Part shown: positions 33,401 through 43,708 of the stretch, in pieces
Layout of the letters: the number at the start of each line of letters is the position of its first letter
Position numbering within the stretch: position 1 is the first letter of the stretch
Assembly: GCF_010183535.1 (NCBI RefSeq)
Contig: NC_071329.1
Location: 4,960,001-5,024,000 of the forward strand
Length of the DNA stretch: 64,000 nucleotides
Source of the DNA: Caenorhabditis remanei
Taxonomy: Eukaryota > Nematoda > Chromadorea > Rhabditida > Rhabditidae
Reading direction: 5' to 3'
Program-made: the position numbers and the translations under genes
The notes under the pieces: generated by a model
What the model saw: only the letters and a program-made list of their open reading frames with translations
Database searches by the model: none
What the model was told of the DNA's origin: nothing

Positions 33401-34215
33401 TCGCCTGTTCCATCAAACGTTTTTGGCTCCGGCAACGCTGAAGACTTCAACATCCTGTTCATACATTGCACCATTTCGTTGACTTCGCTAATTCCTGACC
33501 GACTCAAAGTTTTCCTGCTAAACGCGTCTTCTCCTCCTTTCTTCCTGCTTCCCTCATCGTTTCTCTCGATGTCCCAATTTTCCACCCTCTCGCACCAGCT
33601 TCTGTTTCCTTGGGTTTCGTCCCACAAGCCATTCGGCTTGCGTTCCTGCCGCTCCACCGTTTTCATCAGTTGTTTCAGCGCCTTTTCCAGCCTACTGACC
33701 TGCGCCTCAGCCACCTCCTTTTCTCTCTGAATTTTCCGGATTTGCTCCCCGAGCATCTCCTTTTCTCTCTGGATTTCCCGGATTTGTTCCCCGAGCATCT
33801 TCTTTTCCTCCTTCCAGCACTCCGTCAATACGTTCTCCTCGACTTGCACTTGCGCTGCTTTCGCACACGCCTCTCTCAACTCTGCCACCGATTCGAGCTC
33901 GAACTCTCTCATAACTCGAATCACCGATCGCGGCCATTCATCTCCTCCGATTTCTTCGAACTTTTCCAACAACTCTCTGTGGAAACTTCTCATCGGCTCC
34001 AAAATCGCATCCACCTCCGTTTCGCTGCATTTCGTTGTCAACTCCCCGAGTTGCAACCTTGTTTCGTCCTCCACTTTGACGCTGCTAGCGATAAGTTTAG
34101 TGAAATTCTTCACTTTCTTTCTTCTCTCCTTCACGCTCATTTGAGTTTCCACAACAATCATCCGATTGTCGTCCACTTTCGACGTTGACTGCTTCGACGA
34201 TGTTTTGTCGCTCAT
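30431..34215 (-). pseudogene. gag-protease open frame of the LTR element, split by a mariner-like insertion
   Basis: The first part, 34215 to about 32451, starts MSDKTSSKQST. It has a long coiled-coil-prone region (repeated REIQREKEMLGEQIRKIQRE, about residues 135-185), a capsid-like block (about 265-430), a CCHC zinc knuckle CFSCGGVGHLARQCP (about 478-492) and the start of an aspartic protease, VDSGAAVSVMS (about 527). The mariner-like element 31213-32448 then interrupts. The second part, continuing in the same frame to 30431, completes a protease-like end (EIMLLGTNAFESIG) and adds a charged tail with a WKNRF..LLELTEDEE region. Gag packages the RNA and the protease processes Gag. Across the insertion the uninterrupted frame would be about 848 codons. 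There is no polymerase domain. Confidence 0.85.
31213..32448. mobile_element. Mariner-like element inside the gag-protease frame
   Basis: The 28-bp perfect inverted ends begin TTAGGTTGGCAAGAAAGTTT and are flanked by TA at 31211-31212 and 32449-32450. TTAGGTTGGCAAG ends and TA targets are hallmarks of mariner. At 1236 bp the element is the size of a complete mariner, but I find no intact transposase frame on either strand, so it is decayed or non-autonomous. Confidence 0.85.
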
Positions 34216-34448
34216 CTTCTGCGTTGTTGTCCGTAAACAAAGTTTTTATCCAAAAACTGTTTACAATTCGTTGATTATCCAATCGACGAAAATTATTCAC
34301 AAATTTCCGTAAAATTTATCCAAATTTTACCAAAAATTTGTATTTTCTCCGCAAAACTTTGAAATCGCCTGGGTTTTATACTCGCCCAACGATAAATTCA
34401 ACGTTTCGCTACGAAAAACACAAAAAAAACAACCGGTTCGGCCCCCAA

Positions 34449-34787
34449 GTTGCCCGCGTACGAATACGGGGTGATAGGGTCCTGATAAAATATGACGACA
34501 AAGAACACAGTTTCTTACAATAAATTTACTTTATTGCAAGAAAATAAAATAAGAGAGCATAAACTTACAAAACAAAGGTTGAAACAACCAACGCTAAAAC
34601 TAGAACTAAACTCTGAAAGCGAACCGACTCCAGAAACTACTTGTTGCCACGTGGAGTACACGTGTCCACGTGAACTGACGCGCTGAGGTTACGGTAGGCG
34701 CGTGAGGCTTTGGCGGAGTGTCGTTGCGTATTTATTGTGAGGACTCGGAGAACTACAGGGTTATGAGGGTACCTTGCCACCGGCAAC
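34449..34787 (-). repeat. 5' LTR (right copy)
   Basis: It is 339 bp, nearly the same as the left copy. Just inside (34429-34448, minus strand) TTGGGGGCCGAACCGG starts with TGG after one base and is a candidate primer-binding site. I cannot assign the tRNA. Confidence 0.85.
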
Positions 34788-35270
34788 TTGGAAGAATAAA
34801 TAAATGATAAGAGAAGACTGTAAGTTGTCATCAGAGAAATGTTTCGTGACATCTGAAAAGCCTTTAGGTTAAATAGAGCGCATTTGCTATACCCTTACAT
34901 CCAAATTCTTGCCGGGATTCAAATTCAATAAAACAATTGCCCCAATTAAGCACCACGTGGACATAATTGCCACAATTAAGCCTATCCGTATATTCTGGAT
35001 TCTCTCAACGAACGTCTTTAATACAGTCATCAAAGAACCCAAATATAAACTTCCATACATGCATAACATACACCATCCTCGATCCTCCCCGGGCTCATAG
35101 AGCATGCAAGGGGCTCGAAACAGATAGAAAATGAAGATATTCCAGAAGACGTGATGGGTCAGTGGAAAATTTTTGGTGGTCGTATAAGGGCACAATAATT
35201 GTAAAATGAGGAATATCGGGTTGAGGAACAATAAATAGTGAGCTTTTGCAAAAATAGAAAGAAAGCTCAT

Positions 35271-35785
35271 TATCGCTGGTAAATCAATATTTGGGAGGGG
35301 AAACACGGAGGAGAGAAGGAAGGAAAGGGGGAAACAGAAGACACCATCTGCTCAGGAGAAGACGAAGAAGCCACCCCCTTCTTGGTATAATGACAGCTGG
35401 CTGTTCATAAAGGGTGCTTGTACATATTAGCACGGTACGCATCTTACTATTCTCACTTTTACCAACATATTTCCATAGTTTTTCTATAAATATTGTCCCC
35501 GTTTTAAAATTCCCTCCAAAATCCGGACAAACCGACACACAGAGAGATTGCGCGTCAAATATGACGCATTGTGTGCACTTTTGAGGTGCGCGGTGTTTGC
35601 GGACCTTTCGAATTTTCCATTTATTCTTTTCCAGAAAATCGCAATTTCCACCGTTTTTCATGGTTTTACAGCGATTTTCGCGATTCTAGACTGCTCAAAA
35701 AATCGATAACCTCTATTTAAACGTATTTTAACCGTTTTTTTCCACAAAATTCCGTTGAAAATCGATTTTCCAGCCTGTCAGACTA
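35271..35785. other. Divergent intergenic region
   Basis: It separates the minus-strand membrane gene from the plus-strand TMEM222-like gene and probably holds both promoters. A purine-rich run (GGAGAGAAGGAAGGAAAGGG, about 35310-35330) is the only standout. No gene is supported. Confidence 0.4.
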
Positions 35786-38184
35786 ATGATGCCGATAACC
35801 GATCGAGAAATCTCCCCGGAAAACAACAGATACCCGTTTTGCATCGTCTGGACACCGATTCCATGTCTTACGTAAGCGAAAAGCCTCGAAAATTCAAAAA
35901 ATTCCAACGAAAAACAAAAAAACCCCTCACTCGGTTTAGTTGGTTCTTCCCGTTCATCGGTCATATGGGAATTGCGAATAGTCGTGGTGTGATTCGCGAT
36001 TTCGCTGGCAGTTATTATGTGGCGGTAAGTCGAAAAAAGTCGAGAAAAATCGATAAAATTCGAAAAAAAATTTTTTAAGGAAGACGATATGGGCTTCGGA
36101 TGGCCGACTAGATACTGGCAATTGGCGCCGGAGCACATGGAAGCGGGATACGATGGATTCGATCAGGCGGTTCAAGAAGCTTCCGATGAGTATAAGACAA
36201 GAATGGTAATTCACGAAAATCCGGATTGTAAACTCGAAATTTGGCTGTAAAAAGCGATTTATTGACGAGTTTTGTGAAGAAAACACCAGTTTTCAGATGG
36301 AAATTGATGTTTTTCACGTTTTCTTTGTATGAGCGGGATATAGACCCCGAAAAACTGAAAAATTTACTTTTTCGGGGATGTTTTATGTTTTTTGAGTGAA
36401 AAACACGCATTTCTAGCTATAGATGGACGTTTTTGATGATTTCAAACTGAATTTTCAGTCACAAATGCTGTTTTTCTGTCATTTTTTCATCGAGCCCTCT
36501 GCAGGAACGATTTCCCGTATTTCTGGCTCAGAATTCAAAATTTCAGATAAAAACTACTCAATTTCGATTGCTTTCTTGCTAAAGGGCTCTGAAACTCGTG
36601 AAGAAATCTCATTTTTTGAAATTTTTGACCAATTTTTTGAAAATTTCTCTAATATACTTTTTTAGGCCAAAACTTAAGTTTTTTATCGAAATTTTTTGCT
36701 CAATTTGCATAATGGCTGGTCAGAAATTTTAAAAACTCGCTCAGAGTCCGAATTTTCTACCAAAAATGTGCCGAATTCTGGTCTCCACAGACATCCGGAT
36801 CAGGGCTGTGCGAAAAAAAGTTTCCGAAAAAATTTCCGAAAAACTTTTTTTTTTTTCGAAAACTTCGGACCGAAAAAAGTCGAAAAACTTTTTTTTCGAA
36901 AAATTTTGACCGAAAAAACCGAAAAATTCGAAAAAAAAAGTTTCCAGAAAACTGTCTGAAAAATGTGTTTTTCGGGCCAAAAATCTTGAATTTGTGTAAA
37001 AACCGTTGGTATTTCGAAGAAAGAAATCTGTTTTTGAGTACAGAATTTCAGGAAAAATCGAAAAATCACTATTTTTGTAACTTAAATTTTGAAATTTCAG
37101 GAGAAATTTCCAAAATTTTTCGAACGGTTTTTTCGAAAATTATCCGAAAATCTTTCGTCCGAAAAATTTTTTCGAAAAGTTTAGACCGAAAAATTTTTCG
37201 CCGTAAAATTTTTCGGAAAATTTGCCCCGAAAAGTTTTTCGCCTCAAAATTTTTCGAAAACCACCGAAAAAAACCGAAAAAATTTTTCGCACAGCCCTGA
37301 TCCGGATATACAGACTCAAAAATGGCTCATTTTTCCTCCAAAATTCTGTATTTAAGGTTTAAAAATTCACAGTTTTCTTGCGTATCTCTATAAAAGTACC
37401 TGATTTTTACTCCAAAACCCTGAATTTTAACTCAAACACTTGAATTCCCTCTCAAACATCACCAAGGTTTTCCAATTTCTGCATCGATTTCGTGAAAACC
37501 TGTTCTCAGCTCAAAAATGTCGAAAATATCTCATTTTTCCTTCAAAACCCCAAGTTTTAGCTCAAGAAGTTACATTTTTTGCAAAACTCATCGAAAATTC
37601 GTGTTTCTCAACTCAAATTCTTCATTTTCATCTTCAAAAACTCACTTTTCCACCAAAATCCAATGTTTTAACTCAAAAATGTTCAAATTTTTGCTCAAAT
37701 TCATAGAAAATCCGTGTTTCTCAACTGAAATTCTTTATTTTTATTGCCAAAATCTGAAGTTTTATCCCAAACAAGTTCAAATTTTCGCTAAAATTCATCG
37801 AAAATTCGAGTTTTCCTGCTCTAATTCCACATTTCCATCACCAAAATATCTCGATTTTCCAGCAAAATCCCCAGTTTTGGCCCAAAATGTTCAAATTTTT
37901 CGAAAAATGCACTGAAAAATCGCGTTTCTCTACTCAAATTCCACATTTTCACCTCCAAATTCTCAATATTCCAGCACAATCTAATCTGCGACAACTGTCA
38001 CTCGCATGTCGCGTTGGCACTCAACAAAATGCGTTATCAGGATCGTGAGGACTGGAATATGGTCAAGTTGGCATGGTGCATGTTGACAAAGGGATCATTC
38101 GTCCGTAACACTGACTTCCTCTCTCAATACGTTCCATTCATCATCATTCTCATCATTTTCATCGCAATCGCCTGTTTTTTCTGA
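35786..38184 (+). CDS. TMEM222-like (DUF778) membrane protein, four exons, 168 residues
   Basis: Exons are 35786-35871, 35940-36024, 36080-36205 and 37975-38184 (TGA). The protein follows the TMEM222 pattern: RYPFCIVWTPIPCLTW then FFPFIGHMGIANSRGVIRDF, a GFGWPTRYWQL block, ASDEYKTRM, and CDNCHSHVALALNKMRY. A C-terminal hydrophobic helix (YVPFIIILIIFIAIACFF) ends the protein. The family is conserved in animals and is thought to be an ER/endomembrane protein of unknown biochemical role. The CDNCHSH cysteine-histidine cluster is intact. An acceptor (TTTTCCAG at 35773) lies 12 bases before the first ATG, fitting trans-splicing; a second ATG follows directly. Intron 3 is 1.77 kb and contains a hAT-like MITE. 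The next gene, mog-2, starts 201 bp after the stop, so the pair may be an operon. Confidence 0.93.
36801..37299. mobile_element. hAT-like MITE (CAGGGCTGTGCG) in intron 3 of the TMEM222-like gene
   Basis: Inverted ends CAGGGCTGTGCGAAAAA and TTTTTCGCACAGCCCTG are flanked by the 8-mer ATCCGGAT at 36793-36800 and 37300-37307. The interior is made almost entirely of CCGAAAAATTTTTCGG-like words. Open frames there are spurious. Confidence 0.9.
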
Positions 38185-38385
38185 TTTTCTTTCTCCTTGA
38201 TCTCATGTAAATAACATTTTTTAATCACTTGTTACTGTGATGTCAAAAATAACATCTTTTTTCCGTTTTTTCAGTGATTTTTCACATTTTTCCGGTCACT
38301 TTTACCCGATTTTACTATATTTTTCATCGTTTTCTTGTCTTTTTTCCCCTCTAAACCCCTCAATTTCAGCCAAAAAAGGTAAAAA

Positions 38386-39957
38386 ATGGTGCGCCTGACC
38401 ACGGATCTGTTCGCCGAACGTCCTCAATTCGTGAATTCGATAAACATGCGTGAGATAAATCTTCGCGGTCAAAAGATTCCGGTAATCGAGAATATGGGCG
38501 TGACCAGGGATCAGTTCGACGTCATCGATCTCACCGATAACGATATCCGGAAGTTGGATAACTTCCCGACGTTCTCGCGGCTCAACACACTGTATTTGCA
38601 TAACAATCGCATCAAGTGAGTAGGAAAATCGAAAAATTCAGAAAATTTGGTGGAAAATAGAGTTTTTGGTGAATTTCTGACCAAAAAATAGCGAAATTCC
38701 ATGTGAATCACTCAAAAATCGCTCTTCTCGCTTTTTAAAGCTGTTTACTCTGAAAAGTCGTGAAATTTGATAATTTTCCGAGTAATTCTGTAATTTTTCG
38801 TGATTTTCAACTCTAAATCCATGTTTTGAATCAATTTTTAATCAAAAACCTTCAATTTTTGATGAAAACCGGCATTTTCATCCCGAAAAATCGCGAGTTT
38901 ATTATTGAAAAGCACTGTTTTTTTTTCGAAATTTATGAGAAATCTTATCAAAAATCTGCGATTTTTACTGAAATTGCAATAAAAATGCTCAATCTCACAG
39001 CTAATCTTCAGATTTTTAACAAAATTCGCATTTTCCCATTGGAAAATCACGATTTTATGGCATTTTTCTTGAAATATTGCTGAAAAAACCGCAATTTTTC
39101 ACTCAAAAACACTGAAAACCGTTCCATTTCCAGCTACATCTCTCCGGACTTTGCCTCAAAACTTCCGAATCTGAAAACGCTTTTTCGAGAAAAAACTCCG
39201 ATTTTTGCATGAAAACTGTGTTTTTTGAATTTTCAATAGTACAATCGCGATTTTTGAGCTGAAAATGCCGGTTTTTATCTAGAAATTTTGATTTTTTCTT
39301 TCCTAGAAACACAGAAAAAGTGTTTTAACGTAAATTGAACGAAAATAGCAGTTGCAGGTTGAAAATCACGATTTTATGCCATATTTTTCTTGAAATTTTG
39401 CTGTAAAAGTTGTAATTTTCAGCTACATCTCTCCGGACATTGCCTCAAAACTTCCGAATCTGAAAACGCTCGCTCTGACAAACAACAACATCTGCGAACT
39501 CGGTGACATCGATCCACTGTCCGAGTGCAAGAAGCTGGAATACGTCACATTCATCGGAAATCCGATAACTCATAAGGAGAATTACAGATTGTATATCATA
39601 TATAGACTGCCCTCAGTTCGAGTCATTGATTTCAATCGTGTCCGATTGACAGAGCGTGACGCGGCGAAGAAAATGTTCAAAGGGAAGAGCGGAAAGAAGG
39701 CTCGTGACGCGATTCAGAAGTCTGTTCACACAGAAGATCCATCAGAAGTCGAGGTGAATGGAAATGGCGCCGCAGGTGCGCCAGGCGCCAAATTGACTGA
39801 TGAGGATCGTGACAAGATCAAGGAGGCGATCAAGAATGCGAAATCGTTGAGTGAAGTCAACTATCTTCAATCGATTCTCGCTTCTGGAAAGATTCCAGAG
39901 AAGGGATGGAATCGTCAGATGGATCAGTCAAGTGTCGAGGAGCACATGGAGCCGTGA
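38386..39957 (+). CDS. mog-2: U2 small nuclear ribonucleoprotein A' (U2A'), two exons, 254 residues
   Basis: Exons are 38386-38615 and 39423-39957 (TGA), joined in phase 2. The length equals the usual 255 residues of U2A'. The protein is leucine-rich-repeat: INLRGQKIPVIEN, FDVIDLTDNDIRKLDNFP, LNTLYLHNNRI, LKTLALTNNNICELGDIDPL and LEYVTFIGNPIT. The LRR cap follows (YRLYIIYRLPSVRVIDF), then a basic tail. U2A' binds U2B'' and stem-loop IV of U2 snRNA in the nucleus and is part of the spliceosome. In C. elegans the gene is mog-2, needed for the sperm-oocyte switch. An acceptor CAATTTCAG at 38369 lies 16 bases before the ATG. Intron 1 contains a 50-bp duplicate of the start of exon 2 with its acceptor (39131-39181). 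Confidence 0.95.
39131..39181 (+). repeat. Duplicate of the mog-2 exon 2 start, with splice acceptor
   Basis: The block CAGCTACATCTCTCCGGACT continues as a copy of 39420-39470 with one difference (CTTTGCC for CATTGCC), then diverges. It would be read in the same phase but soon hits a frame with FREKTPIFA and a stop. Confidence 0.85.
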
Positions 39958-41252
39958 GAGGATTCTGGAATTCTGGAAGGGATTCTGAATCCTGAAGAAA
40001 AAATTTTCTCAAAAAATTATTTATTCTTTCTTTTTCTTTTAATGATCCTCATCTTGTTGTGTTATTCATCCTGTTCTTAATTTAATCGTGAATTTTGCAT
40101 TAGGCCACGCCCCCTTTTTTGACGTATTTTACATGGAAATAGCGATTTTTACTAAAAATTCGCAATTTTTGACTGAAAAAACGTAATTTTTGACTGAAAA
40201 ACCCTCAATTTTCTACTGAAAAATCGCGATTTTTCACTGAAAAATCACATTTTTCAACTGAAAGTTTGCAATTTTTGACTGAAAATTTGCAATTTTTACT
40301 GAAATTCAACTTTTCTACCGGAAAATTTGGATTTTCAAACTTCTTTCCGATCAATTTTTGCTTTTTTGTCTAAAGTTTCGTCTAAAATCTGGTTTTTGTA
40401 GTGAAAACGCTTATTTTTCAACAATTTTGCTTCAAAAAATCAATTTTCGCGCCAAAAAGAGGCGGAGCCTACCATTTTTCTACCCATTTTTTGATATCAT
40501 TTTCTTTTAAATCTCTTCAAAATGTTGCAAATATTCTCCTTTCTCTCTCTTTCTCTTTGTTTAACTTATATAAAAAATCTTGCATCCTGTTTCGTTTTAT
40601 TTTATGATTCTTTTGGTGATTTTCAACCAATTTTATACTTTTTTCGCTTCTTAAAACATAATTTCAGGTCAAAAATGTGTTTGAAACAGTTTTATCGTTT
40701 AGAAATGGTGAAAATTAAAGAATTGTTTTATATGAAATCAGAAAGAAATCACACTTTTCATGATTCTCTTTTTTCTTACAAAAGTAATGAAAGAAAAGTT
40801 GAAATTACGAATTTTTGAGGAAATTTGAAAAATGATGTCAAAATACATTTTTGTACTAAAAAATTGCATTTTCTCTGTCTAAAAGTCGTATTTTTAAAGA
40901 AAAAATCTCCGAAGTCGTGCAAAACTTTAGAAAAAAAATTTTACTAACAGAAAACAGCAAAAATTGCACGTTTTTAACTAAAAAATACGGTTCAACCCTT
41001 ATTTCTTCCGCTCTGAACCGAGGTTTTGTTAAAAAATAAATATTTTCTAGGGAAAACATCAAAACTTTTGTCTATTAGCTCGGCGCAGTTGTTACCACTG
41101 CGCTCTACCGAAATGCTGTAGAAAATTGTCTCTTTTTCTCTGAATCTCTCATTTTCGACTACATCTTTCTTCGGTTTCCGTAGAGCGCGGTTGTAAGAAG
41201 CATGTCGTGCTAATAACACATATAAAAATTCACTATTTCTGAATAATTAAAG

Positions 41253-41622
41253 GGGGGACTGCTGTATTCCAAAAATTGAGATTTTTAGATATAGACCGAT
41301 TCAGAATTTTATAGAAAAGAGAAAAGTCTCTTGGAGCCAGGTCTGAAAATTCGTCTAAATCGAGGTATGAGGCCTCAAAGTGTCAAAAAAGGGCCCCTCG
41401 CATGGAATTTTTCATTATATTTCAGCATTTTTCCACGTGCACGGCGAGAGAATTTTACTTTAAAAATAGGAAAATCTAGGCCCATTTGTGACACTTTGAC
41501 GCCTCATAACTTGTTTTAGACTAATTTTCTGACCTGGCTCCAGGAGACTTTTCTCTTTTCCGCAAAATTCCGAGTCGATTCATATCAAAAATCTCAATTT
41601 TTGGAATACCGGTGTCCCCCTT
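41253..41622. mobile_element. TTAA-flanked foldback MITE (AGGGGGGACTGCTGTATTCC)
   Basis: The ends are AGGGGGGACTGCTGTATTCC and the inverse GGAATACCGGTGTCCCCCT, bordered by TTAA at about 41249-41252 and 41623-41626. Arms pair through AAGTCTCTTGGAGCCAGGTC. It shares ends with the large composite in the F-box intron. Confidence 0.75.
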
Positions 41623-41626
41623 TAAA

Positions 41627-42250
41627 GGTGGACTAAGGTCAACTCTGATATTTTCATAGAATAATGTATGAGTACCTGTGAGTTCATTTTCATAACGAAA
41701 GAATTTTAAAAATCGGTCTGGAACCCGCTGAGAGCGATCGCCGGTGAGTTTGGGCATTTCGGTGGCCGGTGAAAATTGGCGGTACGGGTCAGCAATTCGA
41801 GTTCAGTCGTATGTTAATTTGTTCATTTCCGTGAGTTCATCTTCATATTTCAAGAAGTTTTCAATTCGGTTCATTCCCCGCGGAGAACGAGCGGCAAAAC
41901 AGTTTGGGCATTTCTGTGGGCGTGGAACATTCTAGAACTTTTTCGAAAATGTTGTTTTTTTCGAGTCTTCTTCGTTTTTTCTAACATTTTTGTAATAATT
42001 CTATCAATTTTTGCCGTTCACTTTCAAAATTATTGAAAGAAAACAACAAAAATGACCAAAAATAGCGATAAAATTTGAAAAAATCAACATGGCCGAAGTC
42101 GAATTTCTAGGCCACCGAAATGCCCAAACTCACCGGCGATCGCTCTCAGCGGGTTCCAGACCGATTTTAAAAATTTTTTCGGTATGAAAATGAACTCGCA
42201 GGTACTCATACTTTGTTTCATGAAAAGATCAGAGTTTACCTTAGTCCACC
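41627..42250. mobile_element. TTAA-flanked foldback MITE (AGGTGGACTAAGGTCAACTC), copy 2
   Basis: The ends are AGGTGGACTAAGGTCAACTC and the inverse CCTTAGTCCACCT, bordered by TTAA. The left TTAA is shared with the neighbouring element. It has the same internal AACTCACCGGCGATCGCTCTC words as copy 1. Confidence 0.8.
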
Positions 42251-42323
42251 TTTAAAAATGCTCAGAAATCCGTATTTTTCACTGTCCCACATTCTCCTCC
42301 ATCCCCATATCCCGTCATTCCAG

Positions 42324-43090
42324 ATGTCCTCCGCTGTCACCGCCGCCGCCGCACCAACCGCCACAGCAGCCGAACAAGAGGAACAACGAAAAGTTGTTGA
42401 GAAATTCAAGCAATTGCGTGATCAACAACAAGATATTGCCGCCGAAGTGACACGTATCGAAGAGGAACGTCGAGAGATTGGACGAGTTCTGGAAGTGATC
42501 AAAGATCTGAAACCCGATCAGAAGTGTTTCCGTTTGATTAGTGATTCTCTTGTTGAGTACACTGTCAAAGATGTTATTCCAGATTTGGAGAATAATATTT
42601 CCAATGTAAGACATTTGAGAGATGAAGGGGGGAAAAGTTGGAGAAAACGGAATAGCCGGAAGAGGTACTTTTTAATTGAAGAGAGTCCAAAAATGGAACT
42701 TTCAACGTTTTCCAGCTTAAAAATCAGAAATTTTAGTGGATTTTCAAAAAAAAAACGGAATAAAAGTGATTCGCGGTGGGTGGGATTCGAACCCACGATC
42801 GGGGGGTTGAACCGGAATGGAATTGGCAATTTCCACGTCTGAACCACTCGGCCACCACCGCATCGATTTGCTCAAAAATCCCTCGTTTTTTCTAGATTCC
42901 ATCCCCAATTTTTCTTATTTTTTCTCTGTTCCAGCTGACAATCGTCTCGAAACAGCTCAACGAGCAACTCGTCGAGAAGGGAAAAGAGTTGAATACTCAC
43001 AAGACGACACACAACATTCGTCTGCTCACCGAGAAGGAGTCGGCCGAGTTGAGAAAGGCCGAAGCGATGGGACAACTGCCGAAAGTCTAA
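42324..43090 (+). CDS. pfd-2: Prefoldin subunit 2, two exons, 145 residues
   Basis: Exons are 42324-42605 and 42935-43090 (TAA), joined in phase 0. After an alanine/proline-rich start, residues about 20-135 are the beta-type prefoldin fold. It has two long helices ([20 protein letters not shown]... and [20 protein letters not shown]) around a hairpin region ([19 protein letters not shown]), a family signature. Prefoldin is a cytosolic hexamer that hands unfolded actin and tubulin to the CCT chaperonin. Length matches the family. ATTCCAG lies directly before the ATG (acceptor ends 42323), a strong trans-splice site and support for this start. The 329-nt intron carries an antisense serine-type tRNA (42772-42861). 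In C. elegans pfd-2 is also near mog-2. Confidence 0.95.
42772..42861 (-). tRNA. Serine-type tRNA-like gene with long variable arm, copy A (degenerate)
   Basis: It is 90 nt with acceptor GCGGTGG/CCACCGC and G73. The D arm is GCCGAGTGGTTCAGAC, one mismatch in the stem. The anticodon stem is TGGAA/TTCCA with an eight-base loop ATTGCCAA. The T arm is GTGGG/CCCAC with TTCGAAT. The variable arm is weakened (TCCGG..CCCGA). Ser features are the D arm, the variable arm and G73. This copy looks less fit than B and C. Confidence 0.75.
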
Positions 43091-43708
43091 ATTCTGATGC
43101 AATTTTCAGCTTTTTCATGTCAAATTACCCCCCAGAAATCTCGATAAGCCCCGCCCCCTTTTAAGATAAGCTCCGCCCATTTTCCTTAATTTCGTGAATT
43201 TCTTGTTAAAATCTCGATTTTTGATAAGCTCCGCCCCTTTTCCCTTAATTCGATTTTGTAGATTTCTCGTTAAAATGTCTACTTTTGATAAGCCCCGCCC
43301 ACTTTCTCCATTAAGCTCCGCCCCTTTTCCTTTATTTGAATTTTGCAGATTTCTCATTAAAATGACGATTTATCTACAAATTTTAATTTCATCAAGCCCG
43401 CCCCTTTCCCTTTATGCTCCGCCCCTCTTTTCCAGATTTTTTATAATTTTCTCAATTTTTTTTGATGTTTTTGCAGACAAATTATCAGTTGAATCCCATT
43501 TTTAAGCTCCGCCTCTTTATAAGCCCCGCCCACTTCTCTCAATTTTCATCACAGTTAGTTTTTTTCCCAAATTTTTCATAAAACCTCGATTTTTCTTCAA
43601 TTTTTCCCCATTTTAAATGATTTTTGGTCAGATGTCCACTCTTTTTAAGTATTTCCGACTCGAAACATTTCAGATTTCAGTCTATTTTTTCTCAGCTGAA
43701 AATTACAG
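43091..43708. other. Intergenic region rich in CTCCGCCC motifs
   Basis: At least nine AAGCTCCGCCC or AAGCCCCGCCC words occur in 450 bp after the prefoldin stop, then T-rich DNA. No gene. It could be processed as an operon spacer. Confidence 0.5.

Larger units (their letters stand above)
29915..34787 (-). mobile_element. Young LTR retroelement coding only for Gag and protease, interrupted by a mariner-like element
   Basis: Two 339-bp LTRs bound the element; they differ at two positions by eye. Both ends read GTTGCC...GGCAAC, and the target duplication is TTGGAA (29909-29914 and 34788-34793). Coding is on the minus strand, so the right LTR is the 5' one. A polypurine tract AAAGGGGGGGAA (minus strand, 30254-30265) abuts the 3' LTR. 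The interior after the protease has room for about 150 further residues and then non-coding DNA. No reverse transcriptase, RNase H or integrase is seen. Such gag-only elements must borrow polymerase from relatives. Confidence 0.9.
28881..35270 (-). pseudogene. Multi-pass membrane protein gene, exon 2 split by an LTR retroelement
   Basis: On the minus strand the exons are 35270-34899, 34852-34788 continued at 29908-29791 (split), and 29144-28881 (stop TAA). Removing the element and one TSD copy restores a phase-0 model of about 272 residues. About six hydrophobic segments are visible: near the start (AHYLLFLNPIFLILQLL), HHVFWNIFIFYLF, CMYGSLYLGSLMTVL, IGLIVAIMSTWCLIGAIVLL, IVITGVAHILGGITVVYF and LMFLVLSFFLSIHLIAVI. 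The soluble charged tail ends KSPYAF. It could be a chemoreceptor-like or other nematode membrane family; I do not recognise which. Another upstream exon is possible because an acceptor (TTACCAG) precedes the chosen ATG. In this sequence the product would be truncated within exon 2. Confidence 0.7.
39958..42323. other. Intergenic stretch with two TTAA-flanked elements
   Basis: After the mog-2 stop, about 1.2 kb is low-complexity (GAAAAATCGCGATTTTTCA-like). At 41060-41220 is a foldback with tRNA-like text (GCTCGGCGCAGTTGTTACCA and the inverted CGTAGAGCGCGG). Two adjacent MITEs fill 41249-42254. No gene was recognised. Confidence 0.5.

Noticed and set aside
32662..34188. Long plus-strand open frames (for example 33194-33730, 33610-34188)
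   Set aside because: They are antisense shadows of the gag-protease frame with no homology of their own.
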